A DNA stretch of 64,000 bases from Planctomycetota bacterium (GTDB lineage Bacteria; Planctomycetota; UBA1135), in NCBI GenBank assembly GCA_024229395.1, contig JAAESM010000062.1, positions 1 through 64,000 on the forward strand. Direction: 5' to 3'. Below the pieces are notes generated by a model. The model ran no database searches, had not been told where the DNA came from, and saw nothing but the letters and a program-made list of their open reading frames with translations. Of this stretch, positions 26,271 to 34,343 are shown in pieces. Positions within the stretch are counted from its first letter, which is position 1. Each line of letters opens with the position of its first letter. The translations under genes were made by a program, and so were the position numbers.

Positions 26271-27934
26271 GGTAAATCCAGTTCATCCATGCGGGCCAAT
26301 AGCTGCTCGCATTCCCAAACCTGCAACAAGCGACTGCCATGTGGTAGAGCTGGATAAGGTGAGGGACCGAAAGTGGGCGGATCACTACGCCGTACCACCA
26401 CTAACATCTGCCCTTCGGGATTGGCTTCTAGCCAGGCTCGGAGGGCATCGGTCTTTTCTGGGTTGGCTAATGGTTTCTCGAGGCGACCAAGGAAGTGAAA
26501 CTGCCCGTAGTAAGCGGCACCGAAGTAGCCGACCGGCGTATCTTCCTGTTGCCATTGCGCCACGAAATCGGCGCTGGGCTTGAGGTCGTATTCCTTATAA
26601 AAGGAGCGGCCCATGCCGAAGTGCAGGGCGATCACAGTGACCGGTGCCAAGAAGCCCAGCACCAATGGGCGATAGGCCTCATGCTGCAACACGCTCCAGG
26701 CCGGGCGCAGCAGTACCAGCAGTGCAATGCCGGATAACGACAAGAGCTGTGGATTGAGCCACGCAACATTGTCGACTTGCGCTGCCCACAACGGTGCGAC
26801 AGCCATGGCAGTCCCGATGATTATCGGCAGCAAGAAAGGCAGGAAGCTCGGACTCAGCTTGAAGTTGGGCTTCTCATCCAGATTCCAGGCCAGTGCGATG
26901 GCAGCCATGGCGAATAGCGGCAGCAGATAGTGCGGCTGCTTGCCGTCCATCAGGCAAAGGAACAGAAAGGCCGGCGCCAACGACCAGAAGATCAGGCGGC
27001 TCATGTCTTGTGCCTTAGCACTAAGGCCGCGCCAACCTTGGTAAGTGCGTGGCCACCACAGCCATGGGAACAACATGCCGGGTAGTAGCGGCAGGAACCA
27101 CCAGAATGGTCGGGAGTGAGCAAAGCTGTCTTTGATGCGGCCGGCGGTTTGGCCCCAAAAGATGGCGTCGCGATATTCCTGGCCACCAGCGAAGCCAGCG
27201 GGGATGGCCCATGCCAGAGCGATGGCGGCACCGAGCAGAATGCCTAGGCCACCGGTGGCGTAGACGAACTTACTGCGGCTGCTTTGGGCTTTGGCTGCAG
27301 TCGTGGGAGTTCCGGCAGAACGCGCGCGGCCGCTCCAATGAGTGGCAGCCAGCACTGGCGGCAATAGGAACAACAAAGTGACCGGACCTTTGGTCAGGAT
27401 TCCGAATCCAACCGCAGCGGCAAAGGTGAGTGAAGTACGCAGCAATGGCGCACCACGATGAGCGTCGATCAAAGCCGTCCAACCGAGCACCACCCAAGGC
27501 ACCAGCCACAGGTCGAACATCAGTGCGGTCGAGAACAGGAAGGGGAATAACGACGCCACGAACAGCATGGCTGCAATGCTGCCGCGTTGCGGTTGCTGCG
27601 GCCACATGCGTTTGCCAAGGCGCTTGATCATGAAGGCGTTCAAGCACAGCGCCAGCGCTCCAAGCACTCGCGGCCACCATAGGTTGACGCCGAACACAGT
27701 CCAACCGGCATGCATCAACCAGAACAGCACCGGTGGTTTATGCGCATAGGTCTCGCCATTCAGATGCGGGACCAGGAACTCGCCGGTGCGCCACATTTCC
27801 CAAGCCACAGCGGTGTAGCGGGTTTCATCGACAGGCAGCAGTGGCCGCGCATGCCAAACCGCGAACAGGGCTGGAATCAGTAGCAGCAGGATTGGGGTTG
27901 GGCGCAGGCCTGCGGTGCTAGGGGAGGCGCTCAT
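26267..27934 (-). CDS. GT39/ArnT-like membrane glycosyltransferase
   Basis: 555 residues with about 11-13 hydrophobic segments. The first periplasmic loop carries PVDETRYTAVAWEMWRTGEFLVPHLNGE followed by HKPPVLFW, the signature of ArnT/PMT-type GT39 enzymes. These use polyprenyl-phosphate-linked sugars to glycosylate lipid A or proteins on the outer face of the membrane. It is the last gene of a four-gene unit after a DPM-like GT2 and a LAB_N protein, and those could supply the lipid-linked sugar. The acceptor is unknown. Confidence 0.85.
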   Translation of the reverse strand: MSASPSTAGLRPTPILLLLIPALFAVWHARPLLPVDETRYTAVAWEMWRTGEFLVPHLNGETYAHKPPVLFWLMHAGWTVFGVNLWWPRVLGALALCLNAFMIKRLGKRMWPQQPQRGSIAAMLFVASLFPFLFSTALMFDLWLVPWVVLGWTALIDAHRGAPLLRTSLTFAAAVGFGILTKGPVTLLFLLPPVLAATHWSGRARSAGTPTTAAKAQSSRSKFVYATGGLGILLGAAIALAWAIPAGFAGGQEYRDAIFWGQTAGRIKDSFAHSRPFWWFLPLLPGMLFPWLWWPRTYQGWRGLSAKAQDMSRLIFWSLAPAFLFLCLMDGKQPHYLLPLFAMAAIALAWNLDEKPNFKLSPSFLPFLLPIIIGTAMAVAPLWAAQVDNVAWLNPQLLSLSGIALLVLLRPAWSVLQHEAYRPLVLGFLAPVTVIALHFGMGRSFYKEYDLKPSADFVAQWQQEDTPVGYFGAAYYGQFHFLGRLEKPLANPEKTDALRAWLEANPEGQMLVVVRRSDPPTFGPSPYPALPHGSRLLQVWECEQLLARMDELDLP

Positions 27935-27950
27935 GCGAATGAATGCCGCG

Positions 27951-28295
27951 CTATTCGCCGCTGGAATCAGCTGCTTGGGAGGAATCAGTCACTTCAATCT
28001 GCTCGGCGTTGGCCGTGCGCTTGATGAAGTAGAGGTTGCGCATGTAGATGAACAAGCCCGTGCTTTGGCCGAGCAGGATCACCGGGTCGCGGTCGAGGAT
28101 TCCATAGATCAGTAGCAACAAAGCGCCACCAATGGAGAAGTACCAGAAGGCAATCGGGATTACGCTGCGCTTTTCACGCTCGGTGGCCAGCCACTGGACC
28201 AAGAAGCGCATGAAGAACACGGCTTGGCCGACGAAGCCCAAGATCGCGATGGGGTGCATCGCATTGCCGAGGATCTCATCGAACCACTCGTTCAC
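27951..28295 (-). CDS. LAB_N-domain small membrane protein
   Basis: 114 residues from a GTG at 28295 that overlaps the TGA of the GT2 gene (GTGA), indicating translational coupling. Three hydrophobic segments contain the LAB_N pattern: ILGFVGQAVFFMRFLVQWLATE, VIPIAFWYFSIGGALLLLIYG, and LGQSTGLFIYMRNLYFI. This domain occurs at the N-terminus of some lipid A disaccharide synthases and as stand-alone proteins beside GT2/GT39 genes. A small-multidrug-resistance-like lipid-linked-sugar handling role is conjecture. Confidence 0.82.
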   Translation of the reverse strand: MNEWFDEILGNAMHPIAILGFVGQAVFFMRFLVQWLATEREKRSVIPIAFWYFSIGGALLLLIYGILDRDPVILLGQSTGLFIYMRNLYFIKRTANAEQIEVTDSSQAADSSGE

Positions 28296-29026
28296 TTCTC
28301 GACCTCTTTGGCTACAGGAACGGCATTGCGCGCCATCAACCACTTCACGCCGCGCAGGTCACGCATGCCGACCCAAGCACGATCCCAAACGCCGTACTTG
28401 GAGGTGCCTTCACCACGCTCGCGGTGACGCACGGGCACGGATACTGAGGTGCCGCCGGCACGTCGGACTAAGGCTGGAAGATAGCGGTGCACATGGTTGA
28501 ACCACGGCAAGTCCAGGAAGGTGGCGCGGGAGAACAGCTTGATGCCGCAACCGGTGTCGGGCGTGTCATCTTGTAAGGTCTTGGCGCGCACGCGATTGGC
28601 GAATCGCGAGGCCCAACGCTTGGAGTTGGTGTCTTGACGATCGACGCGGTGGCCAATCGCGAGCCATGGCGTTTCCGGTGTTAGGCCTTCTGGCTTGGCA
28701 TCCCAGAGTGCTGGGATATCACCGGGGTGGTTCTGGCCGTCGCCATCCAAGGTGGCAATCCATGGGAATTGCGCATGCTTCACGCCGGTGCGCACACCGG
28801 AGCTCTGACCACATGCCTTGCTATGGCGGATCACGCGCAAATGCGAATCACGGGCCATGCGCTCGGCCAGCTCCTTGGGCGAATCATCGGTGGAGCCGTC
28901 ATCCACGTAGACGATCTCGTATTCCGCGAAGCGATCGCGCAAGGCAGCGTGAATTTCATCAATCAGCGGATTGATGTTGCCGGATTCATTGAGGATCGGG
29001 ACGACGACGGAAATCATAGGGCTCAA
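28292..29026 (-). CDS. GT2-family polyprenyl-phosphate glycosyltransferase (DPM/ArnC-like)
   Basis: 244 residues: ISVVVPILNESGNI, YEIVYVDDGSTDDSP, ATLDGDGQNHPGDIP and GCGIKLFSR, then HRERGEGTSKYG. The motifs match dolichol/undecaprenyl-phosphate sugar transferases. No C-terminal membrane helices are present, unlike ArnC. It would build a lipid-linked sugar in the cytoplasm for the GT39 enzyme encoded downstream. Its start overlaps the stop of the deoxyhypusine-synthase-like gene by four bases. Confidence 0.85.
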   Translation of the reverse strand: MSPMISVVVPILNESGNINPLIDEIHAALRDRFAEYEIVYVDDGSTDDSPKELAERMARDSHLRVIRHSKACGQSSGVRTGVKHAQFPWIATLDGDGQNHPGDIPALWDAKPEGLTPETPWLAIGHRVDRQDTNSKRWASRFANRVRAKTLQDDTPDTGCGIKLFSRATFLDLPWFNHVHRYLPALVRRAGGTSVSVPVRHRERGEGTSKYGVWDRAWVGMRDLRGVKWLMARNAVPVAKEVEK

Positions 29027-30285
29027 GCGGGTGGCAGGCCGGAGTCTGTGCGCAGGCGGGCGGCATTATCGCGTACTTTGTCCATCAACGCACTCATCAG
29101 TGGCTCGCGATGTTCAAACAAGCGGAATCCCTCTTCAGAACGCAGATATCCCGCCGCTTCCGGATGCCGTTCGAGCAGCGTTTCTGCACCCAATTCCTCT
29201 TGCAGGCGCAGCAAGCGGGCGCGCTTGTCGAGCAAGGCCTTGGTCAACAGCGGCATCACGATCGAATAATCGCAGGTGAAGCTCTCGGTGGTCTGGCGGT
29301 AGTTGTCCTTATCGACCTTGCCCCAAGTGACTGCCTCGGCCGGTGGGCAGCTGGAAAGGGAGCCATCGGTGACTGGAGCCGTGGTGATCTGGATGTCGTA
29401 GAGGTAGCCGCGGATGTCGTCGAAACCGAAGATCTGACTGAGGGCAGGCTCCGGCTGCAGGTTGAAGTTCTTTGGCACGCCGCCGCCAAGGATCAGGGTG
29501 CCTAGGTTCTTGGCCTCGGATTCAAACAGACCCCATTGATGGTAAGCGCAGGATTCCAGTACTTCGCCGTGCAGATCCAGATCGAAGGCATATTCATCGC
29601 CGCATGCTTGCGACAAGGCGTACAGCAAAGTCGAGTTCAGGAACACCGAGCCATCGGAGGGCGCGCCGACGAAAATCGGCATGGCTTTGCGGTGACATAG
29701 CGCGAGCAGTCCTTCCTGCGCATCACATGCTTGTTCGGCAGCAGCCAAGTGCTTGCCGAGCAGATTGCGGAACTCAGGCCCGGTCATGCGGCGCTGGAAT
29801 TCCGGAAGGCGCAATAAGCGGCACAGGTAGCGATCGGTATCCAGCAGCACGTCTTCGGGGAAACCGATATCAGTAATGCGGATGATCTCGTCATCGCGCA
29901 ACTGGCCGTCGTCGCCAAAGATCGGTACTTCGGTGAAGTCACTTTCGGCGACCGAATCGAGCGCGCGGTGGGCGTCGTGGTAACAGATGGCGTCGGTGAC
30001 CGACAGGTAGGCGAACCAACCGGTCTCGAGCAGCGGGTTTAGCCAGGCATAATGCTGGCCGCTGGCGGTGACCGGGCCGGAGACCGACAGGGTCATCGGC
30101 AAGCCTAGGCCGATCGCTTCATCGAGAAGCGTCCAGATGCGGCGAAGGAAGGCACCGCCAAAGGAGGGGAAGCTGGTCTCGAAGAGGTGGTCGAGGTGCT
30201 TCGACTCGGTGACCGCACGATGACGGAGGCCGGCGCCGGCTTCGCGACAGCCGTGACGCTGCATGGGGTCCTTTCGGGTGGCCAT
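29023..30285 (-). CDS. Deoxyhypusine-synthase-family protein
   Basis: 420 residues. The C-terminal half shows LGGGVPKNFNLQPEP, a YDIQITTAPVTDGSLSS stretch and AVTWGKVDKD. This corresponds to the deoxyhypusine synthase region whose SWGK lysine forms the enzyme-substrate intermediate. Also visible are SVSGPVTASG, FVGAPSDGSVFLN and FDLDLHGEVLE. Bacterial members may make homospermidine-type polyamines or act on unknown targets, since bacteria lack the usual eIF5A substrate. It leads the glycosyltransferase operon. The first about 25 residues are basic and may be mis-assigned; an ATG seven codons in is an alternative start. Confidence 0.8.
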   Translation of the reverse strand: MATRKDPMQRHGCREAGAGLRHRAVTESKHLDHLFETSFPSFGGAFLRRIWTLLDEAIGLGLPMTLSVSGPVTASGQHYAWLNPLLETGWFAYLSVTDAICYHDAHRALDSVAESDFTEVPIFGDDGQLRDDEIIRITDIGFPEDVLLDTDRYLCRLLRLPEFQRRMTGPEFRNLLGKHLAAAEQACDAQEGLLALCHRKAMPIFVGAPSDGSVFLNSTLLYALSQACGDEYAFDLDLHGEVLESCAYHQWGLFESEAKNLGTLILGGGVPKNFNLQPEPALSQIFGFDDIRGYLYDIQITTAPVTDGSLSSCPPAEAVTWGKVDKDNYRQTTESFTCDYSIVMPLLTKALLDKRARLLRLQEELGAETLLERHPEAAGYLRSEEGFRLFEHREPLMSALMDKVRDNAARLRTDSGLPPA

Positions 30286-30301
30286 TCGCCGATTGTAGGC
30301 A

Positions 30302-30335
30302 AATGGCCGCCTCCCAGTGAAGGGGGCCGGCCATT
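30302..30335 (-). terminator. Hairpin between the PilX-like gene and the DHS-like gene
   Basis: AATGGCCG (30302-30309) pairs with CGGCCATT (30328-30335). On the minus strand it follows the last pilus-locus gene and is followed by ATTTGCC, a weak tract. It probably marks the end of the pilus locus. Confidence 0.4.
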
Positions 30336-30357
30336 GCTGCAGCTTACCCGGAAAGGC

Positions 30358-32157
30358 TTAGTCGAAGTCTTCGAACAGCGAGATGATGTCCGTGCTACCG
30401 ATGCTGTTACCGAAGCCCACGCTTTGTGGTGGTGCCATCGCGACGTTTTCGTCAAAGATGATCACCGAATCTTTCAGGTTCGCAACCTGGTTGAGGATCA
30501 CCAACTGGCCATGGAAGAAGGTGTCTTTCATGGCGCCAATCTCGTTGACGTAAGTGAATCCACTCATTCCGTAACCGCTGTTCGGTCCACTGGTCAGTTT
30601 GACCGCAGGGGCCAGCAGGCCAAGGTTCGATTCACAACCATTGGAGCCGCCACCGATGCTGGTGCCGCCCTTTAGGTAAACGCGGTTGCGGTAGCCATCG
30701 CGCAGGTTGTAGGAGGGAGGTACATAAACCACCATGCCGCCGCGGAAGTTACAACCAGTCAAGGTGAGCTTGTCACCAGGATCCATGATGAACACTACGG
30801 TGTCTTCGGTATGCACTCCGTTCAGCGAAGTCACACCGTTGTAGATGGTCTTGTTCGGACCGGGCACGATGAAGCCGGAAAGGTCGTAAGAAGGGGCGAC
30901 CGCGTTGTCCACGATCACATGCTCCTCACCCAGGTCCTGATACTCACCACGATCGTCGCGGTATTTGTACACATTGTCTGCGACCACACTCTGCACCAGG
31001 TTGATATTGCCGTCGTGGCTAGATCCACCTTGTTCGTAGTGACCAACGCCGAAGTCATCGAAGACCCAGTCATTGACCTTGTCTTTCATGTCGACGAACA
31101 ATGCATCGCCGATCACGTTGGTGCGCAACATGTGATAGTTCTTGCCCAAGAAGATCAGTGCCAGATCGCTGGTACCACTTTCTCCTTGATAGACCTTGAC
31201 TGCTGCACCGAGTTGTGCGCGAGCCTCTGCCGCTGAGCCGACAACGCGGATCAAGCTGACCTGGTTGTCGCTCTCATCGCCGTCGTCTTCATAACCGTCA
31301 CAGTCGTGGTCGTGATCGCAGAAGCCATCGTGGTCATGGTCGTGACCGCAGTCATCGGCGCCATCGTCGTCGTGGTCGCAATCATCATCGGGATCTTCGT
31401 CGTCGGCGGTGTGGTTGCCGTTGTGATCACAGGAACCGTTGTAGTCATGGTCGTGACCGCAATCGTCATCGCCGTCTTCATCAAAATCGCAGTCACCATC
31501 ATCATCTACGTGGTGGCCGTTGTGATCACAGAATCCGTCATTGTCGTGGTCGTGGCTGCAGCCGCTTTCGTCATGCTTGGCCTCGTCGCCATCGTGGTCA
31601 TGGCCGTCGTGGTCATCATCATGTTCGCCTTCGTGGTCACAGTCGGAGTGGTCACCGTTGCTGTGGCCATCGCCAAGCCCATGGCCATAGTCATCGTTGC
31701 AGTCCTGGTCATGACCGTGGTGTTGTTCATTGTTATCACCATCGCAACCGTCATGCTCGTGGTCCTCTTCGCAATCGCCGTCTTCTTCCTCTTCTTCCCC
31801 GCCACCTTCGCCTTCGTCTTCGTCGTCGTGGCCGTCGTTATCCTCGTCTTGCCAGTTCGGATCGATTCCGGTCACAATGGTGAAATTGGTCACACCATCA
31901 GGCAGGGTGTAGCCGTTAGCATCGGTGCCTTGCCAGAAGGGGTCCAGCGTGAGCCTTCGCTGGGCGTACTCCATGCCGGATTCCGCGGCGAACTCAGCAC
32001 GCAGGGCGCCTCCTTCATCACGAGTATTGTCGACTAGGCTGTCGACCTCGTTGGTATAGCTCAGGACTGCAGTGGCTAGCAGGCTAGTGATCAGCATGAC
32101 CAGAATGAGCACTGTACCGCGCTCACCGTGCCGAACGTTTTTGTTGAAAAACTTCAT
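30358..32157 (-). CDS. PilX-like minor pilin with large Asp/His/Cys-rich domain
   Basis: 599 residues from the ATG at 32157. A class III-type leader (MKFFNKNVRHGERG) is followed by a hydrophobic helix TVLILVMLITSLLATAVLSY. A helical stretch (AESGMEYAQRRLTLDPFWQGTDANG) is shared with the gene upstream. Residues about 104-297 are extremely rich in Asp (about 68), His (30), Glu (about 21) and Cys (13). A 17-residue motif of the form C-x-H-D-H-D-x-x-G-x-C-D-H occurs three times, near residues 200, 233 and 270. The C-terminal 300 residues (GFIVPGPNKTIYNGVTSL, VVFIMDPGDKLTLTGCNFRGGMVVY) match the paralogue at 32249-33805. A metal-binding pilus-tip or pseudopilus component is inferred. It is the last gene of the locus, preceded by a terminator. 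Confidence 0.8.
   Translation of the reverse strand: MKFFNKNVRHGERGTVLILVMLITSLLATAVLSYTNEVDSLVDNTRDEGGALRAEFAAESGMEYAQRRLTLDPFWQGTDANGYTLPDGVTNFTIVTGIDPNWQDEDNDGHDDEDEGEGGGEEEEEDGDCEEDHEHDGCDGDNNEQHHGHDQDCNDDYGHGLGDGHSNGDHSDCDHEGEHDDDHDGHDHDGDEAKHDESGCSHDHDNDGFCDHNGHHVDDDGDCDFDEDGDDDCGHDHDYNGSCDHNGNHTADDEDPDDDCDHDDDGADDCGHDHDHDGFCDHDHDCDGYEDDGDESDNQVSLIRVVGSAAEARAQLGAAVKVYQGESGTSDLALIFLGKNYHMLRTNVIGDALFVDMKDKVNDWVFDDFGVGHYEQGGSSHDGNINLVQSVVADNVYKYRDDRGEYQDLGEEHVIVDNAVAPSYDLSGFIVPGPNKTIYNGVTSLNGVHTEDTVVFIMDPGDKLTLTGCNFRGGMVVYVPPSYNLRDGYRNRVYLKGGTSIGGGSNGCESNLGLLAPAVKLTSGPNSGYGMSGFTYVNEIGAMKDTFFHGQLVILNQVANLKDSVIIFDENVAMAPPQSVGFGNSIGSTDIISLFEDFD
31264..31848 (-). repeat. Low-complexity GAY/CAY-rich region with three imperfect repeats
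   Basis: This segment encodes the acidic/histidine domain and consists largely of GAC/GAT and CAC/CAT codons. Three copies of a roughly 51-base unit recur at spacings of 99 and 111 bases. Its complement is an artefactual open frame of Val/Ile codons. Confidence 0.8.
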
Positions 32158-32193
32158 TCCTCTGCTTCCTTTACGGACGGAAATGAGGGCTCT

Positions 32194-32228
32194 CAACAAA
32201 AAGAGCCGCAGCCCCGAAGGGCTACGGC
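32194..32228 (-). terminator. Rho-independent terminator with UUCG tetraloop inside the pilus locus
   Basis: On the minus strand GCCGTAGCCC, loop TTCG, GGGCTGCGGC (one mismatch), directly followed by TCTTTTTG. It lies 21 bases after the stop of the PilX-like gene at 32249 and 37 bases before the ATG of the His/Asp-rich gene. It should reduce or condition expression of the latter. Confidence 0.85.
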
Positions 32229-32248
32229 AGGGAAGGAAAATCCCGTAA

Positions 32249-33805
32249 TTAAAGGATTGTCGGGAGGTCGATGGACTCCAGTTGGAGATCCACGCTGACT
32301 CCTGGCATGTTTCCGAAGAAAGTCATGCTGGCAGGTGGGCGCAACGCGGTGCTTCGCTCATAGGTGAAACTGCTGTCATAGATGCCGTCGGCGGAGTTCA
32401 AGACGATCATCACGCCGCTGTGATGCAGGCGTTTCACTTGCTGTAGGGAGTGCACCAGGCTGAAACCAGTGATGCTGTGGCGGCCGGTCCCCTCCACGGT
32501 GAACAGGCAACCCGGGGCATAGAGTGCCTCATTATCCAAGTTCAGATTGCTGCCGCCGACGGTATTGTCGCCCTCGAGAACCACGGTATTGCGTGGTGGA
32601 CCAGAGACATCAAAGTCCTTCTCGCACCAGACCACCATGCCGGCGTCGAAGTTGACGTTCTCCAACCTCAGCTCCTGACCGGGATCCAAAATGAACACCG
32701 CGGTTTGGCTGATGTCGATGTCGGCCAGATCGGTCACGTGATCGAAGATCTGCACATCAGGTCCTGGCACCAGATAAGGGTCCAGATCCCAGCCTGGCGC
32801 GTGAATCGGTTGTTCCACCTGCTGTTGTTCTGCAGCCCAGGTGTAGAGCTGCGAACTGAAGTTGTGGAAAGTGCCGGGGGAATCGATGCGCGAAAGTGCG
32901 ATCAGATTGGAGTCGTCGCTATCGGTGCGAGTCCAAACGCCCTGCACCTGTCCGCTTTCGTTACGCACGTGTAGCAATAGGTCTTGAGTGGGGTCCGCCG
33001 CAGCTTGCTTCATCTGCGTCTTGACATCTTTCATCCACTCCTTGTGCAGACTCTTGACGCGTTTCTTGTCGGCAACGCTCAAGGAAGCGTAGAACTGGCG
33101 GTCTGGGGTGCCATTGTTCTTCAGACCGAGGCTCTTCTCCTTGGCAAGGGCGGCAGCGGAACGCTTGTCGATTGCCACCTGTTGGCCTTGCCAACCTGGA
33201 TCAGTGCTGGCTTTGGCATTGCGACTGGCGGCTCTGGCATTGCGACTGGCGGCTCTGGCATTCTCTTCCGCTTGCATCTCATCCAGCAGGTCATGGCGGT
33301 AATTCCACAACCAACCAGGCGCGTCCAGCACCAGGTAATCACCGACGATCTGCAAATTCGATCCACTAGTTTCACCAAGGACCGACAAGGCCTTGTCTAG
33401 CAGGGGATCGCCTGGGTCCACGCGCAAATGCACTTCGAAGCGCGTGCGTGCAGCCGATTGCATGCCATCGACTTCCAGGACGACCGAGGTCGGGATGATC
33501 TTGGACAGCTTGCCTGGCATCCGTTGCACCATGAAGGCTGAGCCTTCGGTGAACATGATCGGATCGCCGTCGGTGCCATGCCAAAGAGGGTCAATGAGTA
33601 GTTGCCGTTCAGCGAACTCAAGCCCAGATTGCGCCGACAGTTCAGCATGCATGGCGGCGGTCTGATCACGCGCTACTTGCAGCTGCATGATCATCGAACC
33701 GGTGAAGGAGATGGTAAGCGTGGAGACCAAACTGATGATGACCAGAGTCATCAACAGCACAGAGCCCTTGGCCCTGAATCGGTCCACTTGCTTCCTAGAT
33801 ATCAT
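32249..33805 (-). CDS. PilX-like minor pilin (paralogue of the His/Asp-rich protein)
   Basis: 518 residues. The leader MISRKQVDRFRAKG is followed by a hydrophobic helix SVLLMTLVIISLVSTLTISF, then QSGLEFAERQLLIDPLWHGTDGD. The C-terminal part (YLVPGPDVQIFDHVTDL, AVFILDPGQELRLENVNFDAGMVVW) aligns with the downstream gene. In place of the metal-like domain it has a Lys/Ala/Arg-rich helical insert. This includes a seven-residue repeat (NARAASR) encoded by a 21-base tandem repeat and a stretch of predicted coiled coil. A minor pilin or secretion substrate at the pilus tip is likely. Confidence 0.75.
   Translation of the reverse strand: MISRKQVDRFRAKGSVLLMTLVIISLVSTLTISFTGSMIMQLQVARDQTAAMHAELSAQSGLEFAERQLLIDPLWHGTDGDPIMFTEGSAFMVQRMPGKLSKIIPTSVVLEVDGMQSAARTRFEVHLRVDPGDPLLDKALSVLGETSGSNLQIVGDYLVLDAPGWLWNYRHDLLDEMQAEENARAASRNARAASRNAKASTDPGWQGQQVAIDKRSAAALAKEKSLGLKNNGTPDRQFYASLSVADKKRVKSLHKEWMKDVKTQMKQAAADPTQDLLLHVRNESGQVQGVWTRTDSDDSNLIALSRIDSPGTFHNFSSQLYTWAAEQQQVEQPIHAPGWDLDPYLVPGPDVQIFDHVTDLADIDISQTAVFILDPGQELRLENVNFDAGMVVWCEKDFDVSGPPRNTVVLEGDNTVGGSNLNLDNEALYAPGCLFTVEGTGRHSITGFSLVHSLQQVKRLHHSGVMIVLNSADGIYDSSFTYERSTALRPPASMTFFGNMPGVSVDLQLESIDLPTIL
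33215..33262 (-). repeat. 21-base tandem repeat, 2.3 copies
   Basis: The plus-strand unit GGCATTGCGACTGGCGGCTC plus one T occurs at 33215-33235 and 33236-33256, with a 6-base partial copy after. It keeps the reading frame and adds seven residues per copy, so length variation between strains is likely. Confidence 0.85.
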
Positions 33806-34343
33806 TTCTCCTTACCCAAGTCGCTCCAGCGAGAGACATGGTGCGCTCCTGATTGATGGTCTCCAAACCGGCCTCATGGCCTGCCGTGATGCCAAGTTCC
33901 CATTCCATGGAAACGCGCATGATGAAGGTTTCCTCACCAACGGTCTCGGTGACGGTGTTCACCGTGAAAGAACGCAGGTCCTGGATGACAGTCTCGGTAC
34001 CGCCGGGGCCAGTCACGCTCAGTAGGTCAGTATCTGGCGACCAGCTGTAGACCAGCGCACCTGGGTCCAGGGTTCCAGTGGTGGTTACGCCGATCGTCCA
34101 CCCGGTATCGGAGTCACCTGCGATCGTCAGCGCGGCTGAGTATCGGAAGTCCTTCAGTACACGATCCAAGGCACGTCGGGCATGCACATTGGTGTGGACC
34201 ACAGCATCGCCTTCGCGCACCACGTTCAGGGTTTCGCTGGTGGAGTAAAGCGCGCCGAACAATAGGATCATGGCGATGGTAGTCGCGATCATGATCTCGA
34301 CCAGGGTGAAACCGCTGGCCTTGAGTTTTCTTGAGATTCTCAT
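33795..34343 (-). CDS. Minor pseudopilin, PilW/GspJ-like
   Basis: 182 residues with a canonical prepilin leader: MRISRKLKASG, then FTLVEIMIATTIAMILLFGALYS with Glu at +5. The body has HARRALDRVLKDFRYSA, typical of PilW/GspJ. Its end overlaps the start of the following PilX-like gene by 11 bases, and its start overlaps the preceding gene's stop by four. It would be cleaved by a prepilin peptidase, which is not encoded in this window. Confidence 0.82.
   Translation of the reverse strand: MRISRKLKASGFTLVEIMIATTIAMILLFGALYSTSETLNVVREGDAVVHTNVHARRALDRVLKDFRYSAALTIAGDSDTGWTIGVTTTGTLDPGALVYSWSPDTDLLSVTGPGGTETVIQDLRSFTVNTVTETVGEETFIMRVSMEWELGITAGHEAGLETINQERTMSLAGATWVRRNDI

Noticed and set aside
31306-32037. 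A 243-residue open frame of Val/Ile/Ala on the plus strand
   Set aside because: It is the antisense of the GAY/CAY-rich acidic domain; the composition is forced by complementing Asp and His codons and has no start signal.
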